Positions 8,620 to 18,809 are shown, counted from the first letter of the stretch. The stretch: DNA of 64,000 bases from Brevibacillus reuszeri (GCF_001187725.1 NZ_LGIQ01000011.1:186001-250000), one strand, 5' to 3'. The notes: generated by a model not told the origin, from the sequence alone. Numbers and translations are program-made.

Positions 8620-10074
8620 TTACTCAATCGTTAACGCCACATACTTCAGCTCCATGTATTCCTCAAGCCCTTGGTGTCCGCCGACTCTGCCAATTCCGCT
8701 TTCCTTTACGCCACCGAATGGCGATTGCGGGTTGGCAAGCGACGTACCGTTAATAGCTAGATTCCCTACCTCAAGTCCGTCAATCATGCGGAACATGCGC
8801 GCCGCATCCTTTGTAAACACATAGGCAGCCAATCCATAAGGCGTATTGTTGCACCTGGCAAGCACTTCTGCTTCGTTGGTAAAAGACAAAACAGGAGCGA
8901 CTGGTCCAAAGATTTCACGCTTCGTTAATTCCATATCTGCGGTCACTTCGTCCAGCAACGTGGGAGCATAAAAATATCCGTCTTGCAACCCTTCATCGGT
9001 CACACGTTTGCCGCCTACAACGAGCTTGGCCCCTTTTGCCACGGCATCGCTAACCAGTGACTCGACCTTATCGAGGTAGCTTGGGTCAATCATGGGGCCG
9101 ATTTGCGTGCCTTCGTCCGTTCCTACTCCTACTTTCAGTTTGCGGATTTTTTCTGCCAGCTTTTCCACGAGCTCTGCTCGAATGGATTCGTGGGCGTAGA
9201 TCAAGTTGATCCCGTTGCAGACTTGTCCGCAATTCTCGAACTTGTTTCCAATGATTGCATCGACAGTCTTGTCTATATTGGCATCTGGAAAGACGACGAC
9301 CGGCGCATTTCCGCCCAGCTCCAGCATAAGACGTTTTACATGGTCAGCCGCTTGACGCATCAAGATTTTTCCTACCTCCGTGGACCCAGTAAACCCGATC
9401 TTGCGCACGCGAGGATCTGCTGACAAGGTTGATCCGATTTCCTCGGCTACACCCGTCACGACATTGGCAACACCTGCCGGAATACCTGTTGCCATCAAAT
9501 GATCGAGCAAGGCGATGGCGATGAGTGGCGTTTGTTCCGCAGGCTTCAGTACGAACGTGCAGCCGGCTGCAAGTGCAGGTGCGACTTTGTTCGCCACGAT
9601 GGCGCTGGGAAAGTTAGCCGGAGGAATGAGTCCCACCACACCAATTGCTTCTTTAAGTACCATCAAGCGTTGTCCCTGACGAGAAGAGGGAATAATCTCC
9701 CCATACGCACGCTTTCCTTCTTCGGCATACCAGCGAATATAGACTGTCGTCCCAAAAATTTCGCCTCTGGCTTCCTCAAGCGGCTTCCCTTGTTCCGTCG
9801 ACAGTAGCCAAGCCAGTCGTTCCCGATCTGCCAGTATACGATCCGCCCAATCCAGCAGATACGTAGCCCGCTGATCAGCAGGCAGCTTTGACCATGCAGG
9901 AAACGCTTTTGATGCAGCATCAATTGCCTGGCTGGTTAATTCCTTTCCGCCGCGAGGAACACGTGCCATCGGTTTTCCTGTCGCCGGATTCATGACATCC
10001 ATCGAATCATTTACAAATAGTTTTTCCCCATTAATCCATGCATAGTTTAGGTCGTCATGTTGTATCCAGTTCAT
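8620..10074 (-). CDS. NAD(P)-dependent aldehyde dehydrogenase (GabD/PuuC-like)
   Basis: A 484-residue ALDH oxidising an aldehyde to an acid with NAD(P)+. The cofactor loop GFTGSTEVGK lies near residue 230, LELGGNAPVVVF near 254, the catalytic Cys in NCGQVC near 286, and EIFGPVAP near 386. The usual PWN triad reads PPANFP here, so the tryptophan is replaced. In context it would oxidise the aldehyde made from an amine substrate, for example a succinate-semialdehyde or gamma-glutamyl-aminobutyraldehyde type. AGGAGG precedes the ATG. It is 49 bases after the GS-like gene. Confidence 0.93.
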   Translation of the reverse strand: MNWIQHDDLNYAWINGEKLFVNDSMDVMNPATGKPMARVPRGGKELTSQAIDAASKAFPAWSKLPADQRATYLLDWADRILADRERLAWLLSTEQGKPLEEARGEIFGTTVYIRWYAEEGKRAYGEIIPSSRQGQRLMVLKEAIGVVGLIPPANFPSAIVANKVAPALAAGCTFVLKPAEQTPLIAIALLDHLMATGIPAGVANVVTGVAEEIGSTLSADPRVRKIGFTGSTEVGKILMRQAADHVKRLMLELGGNAPVVVFPDANIDKTVDAIIGNKFENCGQVCNGINLIYAHESIRAELVEKLAEKIRKLKVGVGTDEGTQIGPMIDPSYLDKVESLVSDAVAKGAKLVVGGKRVTDEGLQDGYFYAPTLLDEVTADMELTKREIFGPVAPVLSFTNEAEVLARCNNTPYGLAAYVFTKDAARMFRMIDGLEVGNLAINGTSLANPQSPFGGVKESGIGRVGGHQGLEEYMELKYVALTIE

Positions 10075-10123
10075 GGTGGATTGCCCTCCTTTTCATCGAC
10101 TACAAAAAAGCGATTCGAATAGG

Positions 10124-11482
10124 TTAAATAAACTCGAAATACTTTTTCCGTTCCCAATCGGTTACTTCAAGGAAATAATCGTTTAATTCATTGCTTGCAG
10201 CTGTCAGGTAATGATCGACAACGTCATCTCCCAAAAGCTCGCGCGCGATTTTACTGTTCGCGAGTTTTTGAATCGCTTCTACCAAATTGGCTGGCAAGCG
10301 TTTCACGCCAGGAGCACTGGAGGCATCGCCTTTTGTTGGTGCCTCAATGTCGATTTTGTGCTCGATACCGTACAGTCCCGAAGCTAAGCAGGCTGCCAGA
10401 ACGAGATAATGATTGGCGTCTGAGCCTGGAATCCGGTTTTCAATACGGCACGACTTGCCCTGTCCATCTACGCGGAAAGCGGTCGTGCGATTATCTTCGC
10501 CCCAGGTCTGGGTATTCGGCGCTCCCCCGGTATTGGCAAGACGCTTGTACGAATTGATATACGGCGCATAAAAGAGCATGAACTCAGGAGCAAGTGCCAT
10601 CATGCCACCTAGGAAGTAGCGCCCAGTGTCTGACAATTTATACGGATGGTTTTGATCGTAAAAAACGTTGTTTCCTGCGAGATCCCACAGGCTGATGTGC
10701 GTATGCCCGCTGCTGCCAGAAGCGTCTGTATCGTGCTTCGCCATGAACGTCACCATAAGGTTGTTCAATGCTGCGATTTCTTTAATGCCATTTTTGTAAA
10801 TCGCAGTTCGGTCCGCCATCTCCAAGGCTTCCGCATACTGCACATTTAGCTCAACCTGACCATTTCCCCATTCGCCCTTCAGTGCTTCCACAGGGATTCC
10901 CGCCTCTTCCAGATAGCGAGCGAGCTGCCCGAGGAACCAATCATCCACGTTCAGGCGGTAAATCGAATAGTCTACTGGATATGAAAAAAGCGGCTGAAGA
11001 TTCGAAAAGTTTTTTTCGCGAGCAGTATCAATCGTTTCTTTGAAAATATGAAACTCAATCTCAGAAGCGGCATAAGCGCGATAGCCCAATGCTTCAGCTT
11101 TCGCCAGCTGCTTTTTCAAGATATTTCGCGGGGCAATCGTTACCTCTGAACCGTCTTTGTTATAAATATCACCAATTACCACCGCATTCCTCGGAATCCA
11201 AGGATAGGTGCGCAGCGTGGAGATATCCGGTACCACTTTGATGTCATGCAGCCCTGTGTCAAAATTGCAAAACGTATAGTTCTCTGCGTATTTCAAGCTG
11301 ACATCCCAGATAAAATTGATGGCGCAGGTGTGAATCCCGCCGACAGCATCATCAAGGAAGTAGCGTACAGGAACTTTCTTTCCGAAAAGCTTTCCTTGCA
11401 TATCCACACCGGCTACTGTGATCATGTCAATTGTTCCATTTTGGTATTGATCCTTTAATGCTGCGAGATCAAGCTTCCCCAT
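10124..11482 (-). CDS. Glutamine synthetase-family ligase (gamma-glutamyl-amine synthetase, PuuA-like)
   Basis: A 452-residue GS-fold ligase. Visible features are AASEIEFHIF, GQVELNVQY, the ATP-site SGHTHISLW and NTQTWGEDNRTTAFRV followed by RIENRIPGSDANHYLVLA. The pattern is closer to PuuA/IpuC-type gamma-glutamyl-amine synthetases than to housekeeping GlnA. It would join glutamate to an amine substrate using ATP. ATG 11482 is chosen because AAGGAGTG lies six bases upstream; an upstream in-frame extension would overlap the SDR gene. PuuB and PuuD equivalents are absent here, so the exact substrate is open. Confidence 0.9.
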   Translation of the reverse strand: MGKLDLAALKDQYQNGTIDMITVAGVDMQGKLFGKKVPVRYFLDDAVGGIHTCAINFIWDVSLKYAENYTFCNFDTGLHDIKVVPDISTLRTYPWIPRNAVVIGDIYNKDGSEVTIAPRNILKKQLAKAEALGYRAYAASEIEFHIFKETIDTAREKNFSNLQPLFSYPVDYSIYRLNVDDWFLGQLARYLEEAGIPVEALKGEWGNGQVELNVQYAEALEMADRTAIYKNGIKEIAALNNLMVTFMAKHDTDASGSSGHTHISLWDLAGNNVFYDQNHPYKLSDTGRYFLGGMMALAPEFMLFYAPYINSYKRLANTGGAPNTQTWGEDNRTTAFRVDGQGKSCRIENRIPGSDANHYLVLAACLASGLYGIEHKIDIEAPTKGDASSAPGVKRLPANLVEAIQKLANSKIARELLGDDVVDHYLTAASNELNDYFLEVTDWERKKYFEFI

Positions 11483-11517
11483 GATGCCCACTCCTTTTTG
11501 TGTATAGTCGACAAGGT

Positions 11518-12279
11518 TTAGTGAATCGTCCAACCGCCGTCTACGACAAGCGTGCTGCCTGTTACGTATGAAGCATCATCCTGAGCCAAGAACAAAACTG
11601 CATTCGCAACATCCTGAGGTTGCCCGATGCGGCCTACAGGTAGACGCTCCAGGACCCACTCTTTCACTTCTGGAATAGCCAAGCCTTTTTCAGTGAACGG
11701 GGTTTGAATCACACCAGGAGCAACCGCATTGCACGTAATGCCATACGAGGAAAGCTCCAGGGCAATCGCTTTCGTCAGCATATGCAATCCGCCTTTTGAC
11801 GAGTTGTAATGAGGCTGGCAATGCCCGCTGCTAGAAACGACACGGTGTGCTTCCACAGATGTAATATTGATAATGCGTCCGCCCTGCCCAGCTTTGATCA
11901 TTTCTTTTGCCACCGCTTGCGAGCAAAGAAACGGAGCTTTCAGATTCACGTCATGTACTTTGTCCCATTCTTTCACATCCAGCTCAAGAAACGGTGTAAA
12001 TGCAACGATACCCGCGTTGTTCACAAGAATGTCCACTTTCCCGAACTCTTGTACGGTTTGAGCAACCATATTGTCTACCTGATCCTTTTGGGTCACATCT
12101 ACTTTCACAACCATAGCTTTGCTGCCTTCAGGAGCCTGGGAAATCGTTTCATTTGCTCCTGCTTCATTCAAATCGGCAACGACCACCGTAGCTCCTTCTT
12201 CGAAAAGACGAAGGGCAATCGCGCGACCATTCCCTGAACCTGCTCCCGTTACAATCGCAACCTTATTTTTCAATTTCAT
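11518..12279 (-). CDS. Short-chain dehydrogenase/reductase
   Basis: A 253-residue classical SDR. The NAD(P)-binding TGAGSGNGRAIA is at residues 11-22, LVNNAGIVAF near 85, the catalytic Ser in NITSVEAH and YNSSK near 158-162, with PG-motif VAPGVIQTPF. It ends in DGGWTIH, typical of the family. It overlaps the upstream M20 gene by 17 bases and precedes the GS-like gene by 35 bases, so it is within one operon. It presumably oxidises or reduces a hydroxyl/keto intermediate of the same substrate. A paralogue sits at 34579-35337. Confidence 0.92.
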   Translation of the reverse strand: MKLKNKVAIVTGAGSGNGRAIALRLFEEGATVVVADLNEAGANETISQAPEGSKAMVVKVDVTQKDQVDNMVAQTVQEFGKVDILVNNAGIVAFTPFLELDVKEWDKVHDVNLKAPFLCSQAVAKEMIKAGQGGRIINITSVEAHRVVSSSGHCQPHYNSSKGGLHMLTKAIALELSSYGITCNAVAPGVIQTPFTEKGLAIPEVKEWVLERLPVGRIGQPQDVANAVLFLAQDDASYVTGSTLVVDGGWTIH

Positions 12280-13378
12280 CTCTGTTCACCTTTCCTTCCA
12301 GTTGTTTGATGAAAGATCTCAAAATTTTTTGATAGAGGACAAGTGACTCAATTTCTACATATTCATCAGGGCCATGATGATTGGCGCCAATGGGACCAAA
12401 CTCAACGGCTGGAATGCCATACTGGGCGAAAAACCGCGTATCTGCCGACCCATCCTGCCCAAACAATACGGTTTCTCTACCGAAGATGTGGGCCGTCGAT
12501 TGTTGAAGCGTCTGCACATAAGGATTACATGCATCAGTCGTAACCGGTGAACCGTGCCGAAGCATTTCTACGTGCGCATCTGGTACAGCTTGACGAATCG
12601 ATTCAAGAATATCCCCTGGATTTTGCGTGGGAAGATATCGAATATCCAGGTAGAGCGAACAACGATCCGGCACCTGGTTTAGCGCAGCGCCGCCCTCAAT
12701 CTTTGCCAGATTAAATGATGGTGCCGGGAAAAAACGACTACTTTCTTTCATGAAATCAAGGGTCGCTAGCTGGTTGTACTTTTGCATAGCTGCAACAATC
12801 GCATTCTTTCCGAGCCACGGTCTGCTTCCATGGGCAGAAATGCCTGAAAACTCGACTTTGACCTGCAGCACTCCTTTTGCCTGAACAGCAATATCCAGAT
12901 TGGTCGGCTCCCCACAAATGACAAAATCGCCGATGCTCCCTTGTTCAACCAGATAGGCACTGCCCAATTCTCCGCCTTTTTCCTCATCCGGAACAAGTTG
13001 CAGAATGATGCGACCCTTCGGCGGCTGTTGAACAAGATCTGCTATGAGAGCCATCATCGCCGCTACGGCACCGAGCATGTCGTAGCTGCCTCTTCCATGC
13101 AACCTGCCTGCTTCCACCCGTGGGATAAAATTCTCAGTATGACCAGGGACAACATCGAGATGGCCATTCAAGACGAGCGTACTGCCAGCGTTAGCTTGAC
13201 CGATTGTTGCCGTGATCATTTTGAGCCCTTGATTCTCCCACAGGCGGACAGGAACTCCATGGCGCTGTAACCAACTCGCGCAAAATTCCACCGCGTAGTT
13301 GATTCTCTCAGGAGTCGTGCTTTCCATTTGGATCAAGCTGCTAGTTAATCGAACAAGCGCTTCTTCCAAGATGATCAC
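12263..13378 (-). CDS. M20 family metallopeptidase (ArgE/DapE/ACY1-like)
   Basis: A 371-residue di-zinc deacylase or dipeptidase. Metal ligands are visible in LNGHLDVVPG near residue 70, GRGSYDMLG near 95, the catalytic PDEEKGGE near 128-137, and HHGPDEYV near the C-terminus. It probably releases an amino acid or amine from an N-acyl or peptide precursor at the start of the operon's pathway. It is the first gene after the sigma-54 promoter at 13451-13466. The frame opens with GTG at 13378. A TTG three codons later has better ribosome-site spacing, so the exact start is uncertain. Confidence 0.9.
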   Translation of the reverse strand: MIILEEALVRLTSSLIQMESTTPERINYAVEFCASWLQRHGVPVRLWENQGLKMITATIGQANAGSTLVLNGHLDVVPGHTENFIPRVEAGRLHGRGSYDMLGAVAAMMALIADLVQQPPKGRIILQLVPDEEKGGELGSAYLVEQGSIGDFVICGEPTNLDIAVQAKGVLQVKVEFSGISAHGSRPWLGKNAIVAAMQKYNQLATLDFMKESSRFFPAPSFNLAKIEGGAALNQVPDRCSLYLDIRYLPTQNPGDILESIRQAVPDAHVEMLRHGSPVTTDACNPYVQTLQQSTAHIFGRETVLFGQDGSADTRFFAQYGIPAVEFGPIGANHHGPDEYVEIESLVLYQKILRSFIKQLEGKVNRDEIEK

Positions 13379-13450
13379 ATCCTTCTTTCACCCATGCTGT
13401 TCGTTCTAGTCCTTTATTCCTATTCAATATCATCTGCCACCTACTAATCT

Positions 13451-13466
13451 AGCAAGTCCTATACCA
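13451..13466 (-). promoter_or_regulatory. Sigma-54 (-24/-12) promoter of the M20-SDR-GS-ALDH-permease operon
   Basis: On the minus strand the sequence reads TGGTATAGGACTTGCT. It has GG and GC exactly ten bases apart, as in the consensus TGGCAC-N5-TTGCA. It lies about 73 bases before the first gene and just after the gene of the sigma-54 activator. Confidence 0.8.
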
Positions 13467-13525
13467 ACTTGGTTCGACATAATTCCAACAATTTTGAATG
13501 GACAGAAAAAGGGAGAAACGGGCGA

Positions 13526-15610
13526 TCATACACCCATTCCTCCCTTTTTACCCGTTTTTCCCATTTCTTCATGACCGCAACAAACTTGATAGCCTTTATC
13601 GGTTAAAGTAATGCCCCCGCGGCCTGTACTTACTTCAATCAGTCCATCCATCCGCAGCTTTTCAATGATCTTTCGGACATTTGTTTCATGAATAACAACA
13701 CCATTTTGACGTGCTAGTTCGACAAGTGACCGTCGACCAGCATTCTTTCCACTTGTCTTGGCAAGATAGATCAAGTTGAGTATGAAGTGCTCGTTACCCA
13801 GATCTGAGCGATACAATTGAAGCGGCAATCCTTTTGAATGGAAAACAGCCGATTGCATTCCGTTATCATCCCCTAACCCGGGGATATCCTTGGCAGACAG
13901 ATTGGGATCATTCATAAAAGCTATATATTCCATCGCGCTTTCCAGTTCTCGCACATTTCCATGCCAATTGTGTTTGACAAGCGTTCCGAGCAACGGCTCC
14001 AGAAGCGCTTCATTCGCCCCTCTTCTCCGCAAAAAATGAGCAGAAAGCAGCGGAATGTCCTCTTTACGCTCTCGCAATGGCGGAATCAGCAACTGAAGTA
14101 CTTTTAAGCGGTAGTACAAATCAGCGCGAAAAGCTCCTTCATTAACCATCATGGCCAAATCACGGTTGGTTACCGCAATTACCCGAACATCTACGGGAAG
14201 CAAACGGGTTCCACCCACTTTCAACACTTCCTTCTGCTGCAGAACACGCAGAAGCCGGCTTTGCATATTTGGTGAAATATCGCCGATTTCATCCAAAAAG
14301 ATGGTCCCCTTGTGCGCCTGCTCGAACAGACCCGGCTTGCCTCCTTTACGTGCCCCTGTAAAAGCTCCCTCTTCATAGCCAAACAGCTCGCTTTCCAGCA
14401 AATTATCCGGCAATGCACTACAGTTAACGGCAACAAACGGAAACGAGGCACGGGCAGAGGCTTGGTGAATCGCATGAGCAAACAATTCTTTCCCCGTCCC
14501 GCTTTCTCCAAGAATAAGCACTGCAAGATCGCTGCCCGCCATTTTCTCAGCTTGCTGTACCACTTTCTTCATACGAATCGAACTAGTAACAAGATCAGAA
14601 AAAGAAAATTTCGCATGATATCCTTTTGAATGCAGCCTTAGCTTTAGCTCTTGTTCTTCTACGTGACGAGCCGCTTTTAACGTCAGGACTCCACCAGTAA
14701 AATAGCCATTTTCTTCGATCACCTGCCTGCTTGCGAGAACTCTATGCTTTTTGATCTGCAATAGACAATTGTTGAACTCCTCCGCCATTCCATCTAGATT
14801 AATTCTGACCCTTTCAAAAAGGCTTCTCACCGATAGCTGGTTTGCCTCCTGAACCGAACATTCAAACAAGGCCTCAGCAGCAGTATTAAAGAATGTTATC
14901 TTTCCATTCAGATCATAGGCGATGACGCCATCCTGCACCATGTCCAGCGTTTGCTGCAGGAATAGCTTTGTATGAATCAACCCTTGCATCGTGATTTGGA
15001 TGCCCTGGCTTCTTGTAATGATAGATTCAGAATAGACAGATAAAATATCTTGGATGTCACTATGCAGAAGATTAAAGTGAGTCAGGATGTCGACGAGTGT
15101 GCTGACATCGATCACTCGTTCTCCGATATCAACTACCCGATTTACACTCTCTGGCACAAGCTGTCCTTCACCTGGTGTTATCGCGGAAGTATACGGTGGA
15201 CAATTTTGAATTTCCGGATAATAAGGAGCCAGCTCAATGTGGCCTGCACCCAGCTCCCGTAACAGTGCAATGGTTTCTTCTGCTGAATCTTTCTCATCGT
15301 TGACCATGAGCAGCTTCGTCCCTACAGGAATCGACATCACCTTTTCCCAACTGGTTCGCAGCAGGGTACGGCGTATGATTAAAATCACAGTCCCCGGTTT
15401 TATTTTTGGAGCGAGCTCTCTTGTGAAGATCGTTTGTGTACTGATGAGGACCATATCGTAAGTACCTTCATTGTTCCAGGACTTCTGTGAGAAACCGTAA
15501 AATTCTATATATGTGCCAAACAATACAATCAATTGGTTGGTGATTGCCTCAGCTGTTTTATCAGAACCCGCGATGATGGCTACCTTTTTCTTCCCTTTGA
15601 TAGGAAACAC
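13526..15610 (-). CDS. Sigma-54-dependent transcriptional activator with PAS domain and C-terminal winged helix
   Basis: About 694 residues. The N-terminal 150 or so residues form a PrpR_N/receiver-like sensor region. A PAS domain follows at about 225-330 (TLDMVQDGVIAYDLNGKITF), then an AAA+ domain with Walker A GESGTGKE, the sigma-54 contact GAFTGA near 420, DEIGD, and the R-finger region. The C-terminus is not the usual Fis helix-turn-helix but reads like a winged helix (HETNVRKIIEKLRMDGLIEV, then GGITLTDKGY). The first GTG at 15625 lacks a ribosome site; GTG 15610 has AAGGA seven bases upstream. It should activate both the operon below it and the divergent chemoreceptor gene. Confidence 0.93.
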   Translation of the reverse strand: MFPIKGKKKVAIIAGSDKTAEAITNQLIVLFGTYIEFYGFSQKSWNNEGTYDMVLISTQTIFTRELAPKIKPGTVILIIRRTLLRTSWEKVMSIPVGTKLLMVNDEKDSAEETIALLRELGAGHIELAPYYPEIQNCPPYTSAITPGEGQLVPESVNRVVDIGERVIDVSTLVDILTHFNLLHSDIQDILSVYSESIITRSQGIQITMQGLIHTKLFLQQTLDMVQDGVIAYDLNGKITFFNTAAEALFECSVQEANQLSVRSLFERVRINLDGMAEEFNNCLLQIKKHRVLASRQVIEENGYFTGGVLTLKAARHVEEQELKLRLHSKGYHAKFSFSDLVTSSIRMKKVVQQAEKMAGSDLAVLILGESGTGKELFAHAIHQASARASFPFVAVNCSALPDNLLESELFGYEEGAFTGARKGGKPGLFEQAHKGTIFLDEIGDISPNMQSRLLRVLQQKEVLKVGGTRLLPVDVRVIAVTNRDLAMMVNEGAFRADLYYRLKVLQLLIPPLRERKEDIPLLSAHFLRRRGANEALLEPLLGTLVKHNWHGNVRELESAMEYIAFMNDPNLSAKDIPGLGDDNGMQSAVFHSKGLPLQLYRSDLGNEHFILNLIYLAKTSGKNAGRRSLVELARQNGVVIHETNVRKIIEKLRMDGLIEVSTGRGGITLTDKGYQVCCGHEEMGKTGKKGGMGV

Positions 15611-15668
15611 TCCCTCTTCCTTCACTTGATTTTTAAGAATCTGATTCTCTCTCTATTTATTATCGTCC

Positions 15669-15683
15669 TTATTTGACAAATAA
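15669..15683. promoter_or_regulatory. Palindrome between activator and chemoreceptor, candidate enhancer site
   Basis: TTATTTG-A-CAAATAA is a perfect 7-base dyad 33 bases upstream of the -24 element at 15717. It is the best candidate binding site for the sigma-54 activator in this intergenic region. The distance is shorter than for many enhancers, so it could also be an autorepression site of the activator gene. Confidence 0.4.
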
Positions 15684-15716
15684 TAATGTAAATCGACTAA
15701 AAAATCCCCTAATATA

Positions 15717-15732
15717 TGGCACGATTCTTGCT
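15717..15732 (+). promoter_or_regulatory. Sigma-54 (-24/-12) promoter of the chemoreceptor gene
   Basis: TGGCAC-GATTC-TTGCT matches the sigma-54 consensus at every conserved position. It lies 54 bases before the chemoreceptor start codon and is divergent from the sigma-54 activator gene. Confidence 0.9.
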
Positions 15733-15785
15733 ATTTAAGTAACAGAGCATTTTTCCCACCAAAATAGATGAAGGAGTTGAAAAAA

Positions 15786-17525
15786 ATGCCACGCAAGAAG
15801 ATGCAGGTCTCATTCTTTGGGAAGAACTTGGTGCTCTCCTGCTTGACTATTCTCTTAATGGGCTTGATGTTGGGGGCCGCTAGCTTTGTCGTTCAGGATA
15901 CAATTCTCCAGCAAAATCTGGATGAACAAGCTCGCGGATTTGCCTCTTACGTAAAAGGAGAAATCGATATTGCTGACATCAAAAGCGCCATTACCCAACA
16001 TGATCCAAAAGACCCAGTCCAAATCAAACTAACCTCCCAGCTGGACCGAATGTCCAAAGAGAATCCAAACATCGCCCAAGCCTATGTCTTTGGATCAGAA
16101 ATGAAAAACGGCAATAGCAACCTCACTATCGCATTGCCAACGCATGTGTATGAAGCGGGTTTTAAAGCTGGCGACTTTTTTGAGCAAGCCCCCCAATGGG
16201 TTGTCGCTTATGAGAAGCTGATGCAGAGTAAAGACGCGGTGAATACGGGAATCTACACCGACGTGTATGGCACATGGGTCACCATTCTGCAGCCGTTGAT
16301 GGATGAAAACGGGAATGTCATCGCGATCTTTGGGGTTGATACCAACGCGAATATCGTAGATCGAGGCAAGCAAGAGCTTTTTCAATGGTTGGGAATCGGC
16401 TTCCTTGTATCCTTTATCCTTGTGTTCTTCTTACAATACGGCTTCCTGCGTAAATTCTTGTCGCCACTGAAAGATCTCGTACACGTAATTGGAAAAATGA
16501 ATGAGGGTCACCTGGATGTCTCCATTCAAATAAAACAAAATGATGAGCTCGGCCAAGTCGCAGATAAAGTGAACGGCTTGATCAACCACTGGCGTACCAT
16601 TATCGAGAACGTCCAAAAGCATGCAGAGCACGCGGCAACTTCTGCACATGAATTAGCGGAAGGTGCAGCTCAGAACACGGCTACCTTGCAGCAGGTGACA
16701 GAGACGATTCAGGATTTGAAGGCGGGTACAGATGCTACCTCCCTCTCCGCAAACGAGAATGCCCGTGCAATGGCAGAGATGGCTACAGGAATTCAGCGCA
16801 TTGCCGAATCTACTTCCTCCGTCGCAGAATCCTCTCTCGACATGTCGAAGGAAGCAGAGAAAGGAACGGATTCTGTGCAAATGGTCATAGATCAGATGGA
16901 TTCGATCAGCCGCTCTGTTCAAATCTCATCATCTGCGCTAGGCTCACTCGAGAATAGTTCGAAAGAGATCGGCCATATCGTCGATGTTATCACCGAGATT
17001 GCTTCCCAAACCAATCTGCTGGCGCTGAATGCAGCGATTGAAGCAGCACGTGCAGGCGAACACGGGAAAGGTTTCGCCGTTGTGGCGGATGAAGTTCGAA
17101 AGCTTGCTGAGCAGTCGTCCAAATCGACAGCCCAGATTACCCTACTGATCGAGGAAATCCAGCAGGAAATGGGCAAAGCGGTCCAAAGTATGAAGCAAGG
17201 CACGAAGGAAGTGGAAACAGGTATTCAGGTAGCGAAAAATGCCGGAGATGCTTTCCAGCATATCCTGAACGCCACCCAACAAGTTGCCGAACAGGTCGAA
17301 GATGTTTCCGCTGTATCTGAGCAAATGTCGGCCAGCTCCCAACAAGTCTCTGCAACTGTGACCCAATTGGCCGCTATCTCCCAAACGTCTGCCGATCAAA
17401 TTACAGATGTAGCTGCTGCATCGGAAGAGCAACTCTCCTCCTTGCAAGCGATCTCTGAATCCGCTCAACGTTTGAATCAGATGGCACAGGAGCTGCGTGA
17501 CACCGTTAACGTCTTCAAAGTATAG
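15786..17525 (+). CDS. Methyl-accepting chemotaxis protein
   Basis: About 579 residues. A first membrane helix ([20 protein letters not shown]) is followed by an extracellular sensor of about 150 residues with Cache-like features ([20 protein letters not shown]). A second helix ([19 protein letters not shown]), a HAMP domain and a long coiled-coil signalling domain follow. The hairpin tip reads [20 protein letters not shown] with a [16 protein letters not shown] continuation, the standard CheA/CheW contact. GAAGGAG lies eight bases before ATG 15786, which decides the start. The sigma-54 promoter links it to the neighbouring catabolic operon, so it probably senses the same compound. Confidence 0.95.
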   Translation: MPRKKMQVSFFGKNLVLSCLTILLMGLMLGAASFVVQDTILQQNLDEQARGFASYVKGEIDIADIKSAITQHDPKDPVQIKLTSQLDRMSKENPNIAQAYVFGSEMKNGNSNLTIALPTHVYEAGFKAGDFFEQAPQWVVAYEKLMQSKDAVNTGIYTDVYGTWVTILQPLMDENGNVIAIFGVDTNANIVDRGKQELFQWLGIGFLVSFILVFFLQYGFLRKFLSPLKDLVHVIGKMNEGHLDVSIQIKQNDELGQVADKVNGLINHWRTIIENVQKHAEHAATSAHELAEGAAQNTATLQQVTETIQDLKAGTDATSLSANENARAMAEMATGIQRIAESTSSVAESSLDMSKEAEKGTDSVQMVIDQMDSISRSVQISSSALGSLENSSKEIGHIVDVITEIASQTNLLALNAAIEAARAGEHGKGFAVVADEVRKLAEQSSKSTAQITLLIEEIQQEMGKAVQSMKQGTKEVETGIQVAKNAGDAFQHILNATQQVAEQVEDVSAVSEQMSASSQQVSATVTQLAAISQTSADQITDVAAASEEQLSSLQAISESAQRLNQMAQELRDTVNVFKV

Positions 17526-17536
17526 GCCATAGAAAT

Positions 17537-17594
17537 GTCCTTTTGGTTACCTGATAGGCTGCATCCTGTCACTGTGATCAAAAGGACTTTTCCT
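17537..17594 (+). terminator. Terminator of the chemoreceptor gene
   Basis: GTCCTTTTG pairs with CAAAAGGAC and is followed by TTTTCCTTTT. The loop of about 33 bases can fold further. It begins 12 bases after the stop codon. Confidence 0.7.
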
Positions 17595-17658
17595 TTTATG
17601 ACCCTGGTGAGAAGGAAAGACAACGGACGAAAGGAGCTACTCCCCTGAGGAGAGATCC

Positions 17659-17769
17659 ATGCTTGGCGCCATGTATTCTCCCGCCACTTCTTCTATTTCC
17701 ATTCTAATGGATATGGTAGACTATTATCTAAACAGCGCCTTGGATAATGAAAATAGGAAAGTGGGTTGA
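17659..17769 (+). CDS. Possible 36-residue small protein coupled to the DUF1877 gene
   Basis: An ATG behind GAGGAGAG opens a 36-codon frame. Its TGA shares a base with the ATG of the DUF1877 gene (TGATG), an arrangement typical of translational coupling. The peptide begins MLGAMYSPAT and contains a hydrophobic/acidic middle. No homologue is recognised. It may equally be chance. Confidence 0.35.
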   Translation: MLGAMYSPATSSISILMDMVDYYLNSALDNENRKVG

Positions 17770-18275
17770 TGGGAATGATTGCGTGCTATATGTCTTTAAC
17801 AGATGAAATAGCAGACCAAATAGCTGGATTAGGTACGCTAGAAGAAGTAATCGAGCAAATTGAGGATCTTTCCGTGCGAGATCTGTGCCCACTGTATGAG
17901 ATGGACAAACTATGGGATGGTCTGCATTATCTGCTGACTGGGAACCCTGCAAGTGAACCGATTGAGAATCATCCACTTAGTGAAGCGATTGTAGGCGTCC
18001 ATGATTTATTTGCGGAAGATGGTGGTTTTATTAGTGCGATTGGTTGTGATGAATTAGGAAAAATTATTACTGAATTGAAACAGGTTGATAGACAGGCACT
18101 GAAAAACCAATTTTCCATTGCTAGCTTTCAAAAGGCAAAAATATATCCTAACATCTGGGAAGAAAGTAAACGAGAAGAATTGGCAACAGAGCTTCTCAGA
18201 GAATTGGAAGGTTTGCTTCGGTTCTATGAGGAAAGCGAGCAGGCCCATAGAGATGTTCTCATTAGCATTTACTGA
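17769..18275 (+). CDS. DUF1877 (YfbM-like) family protein
   Basis: A 168-residue soluble protein that begins MGMIACYMSLTDE, the characteristic DUF1877 start, which decides for ATG 17769 over a TTG one codon earlier. It contains the family's WDGLHYLLTG motif near residue 55 and a helical C-terminus. The E. coli member YfbM has unknown function, and related proteins are often found among small accessory and immunity-like genes. It is 15 bases upstream of the CbrC-like gene and probably co-transcribed with it. Confidence 0.85.
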   Translation: MGMIACYMSLTDEIADQIAGLGTLEEVIEQIEDLSVRDLCPLYEMDKLWDGLHYLLTGNPASEPIENHPLSEAIVGVHDLFAEDGGFISAIGCDELGKIITELKQVDRQALKNQFSIASFQKAKIYPNIWEESKREELATELLRELEGLLRFYEESEQAHRDVLISIY

Positions 18276-18809
<534 letters not shown>

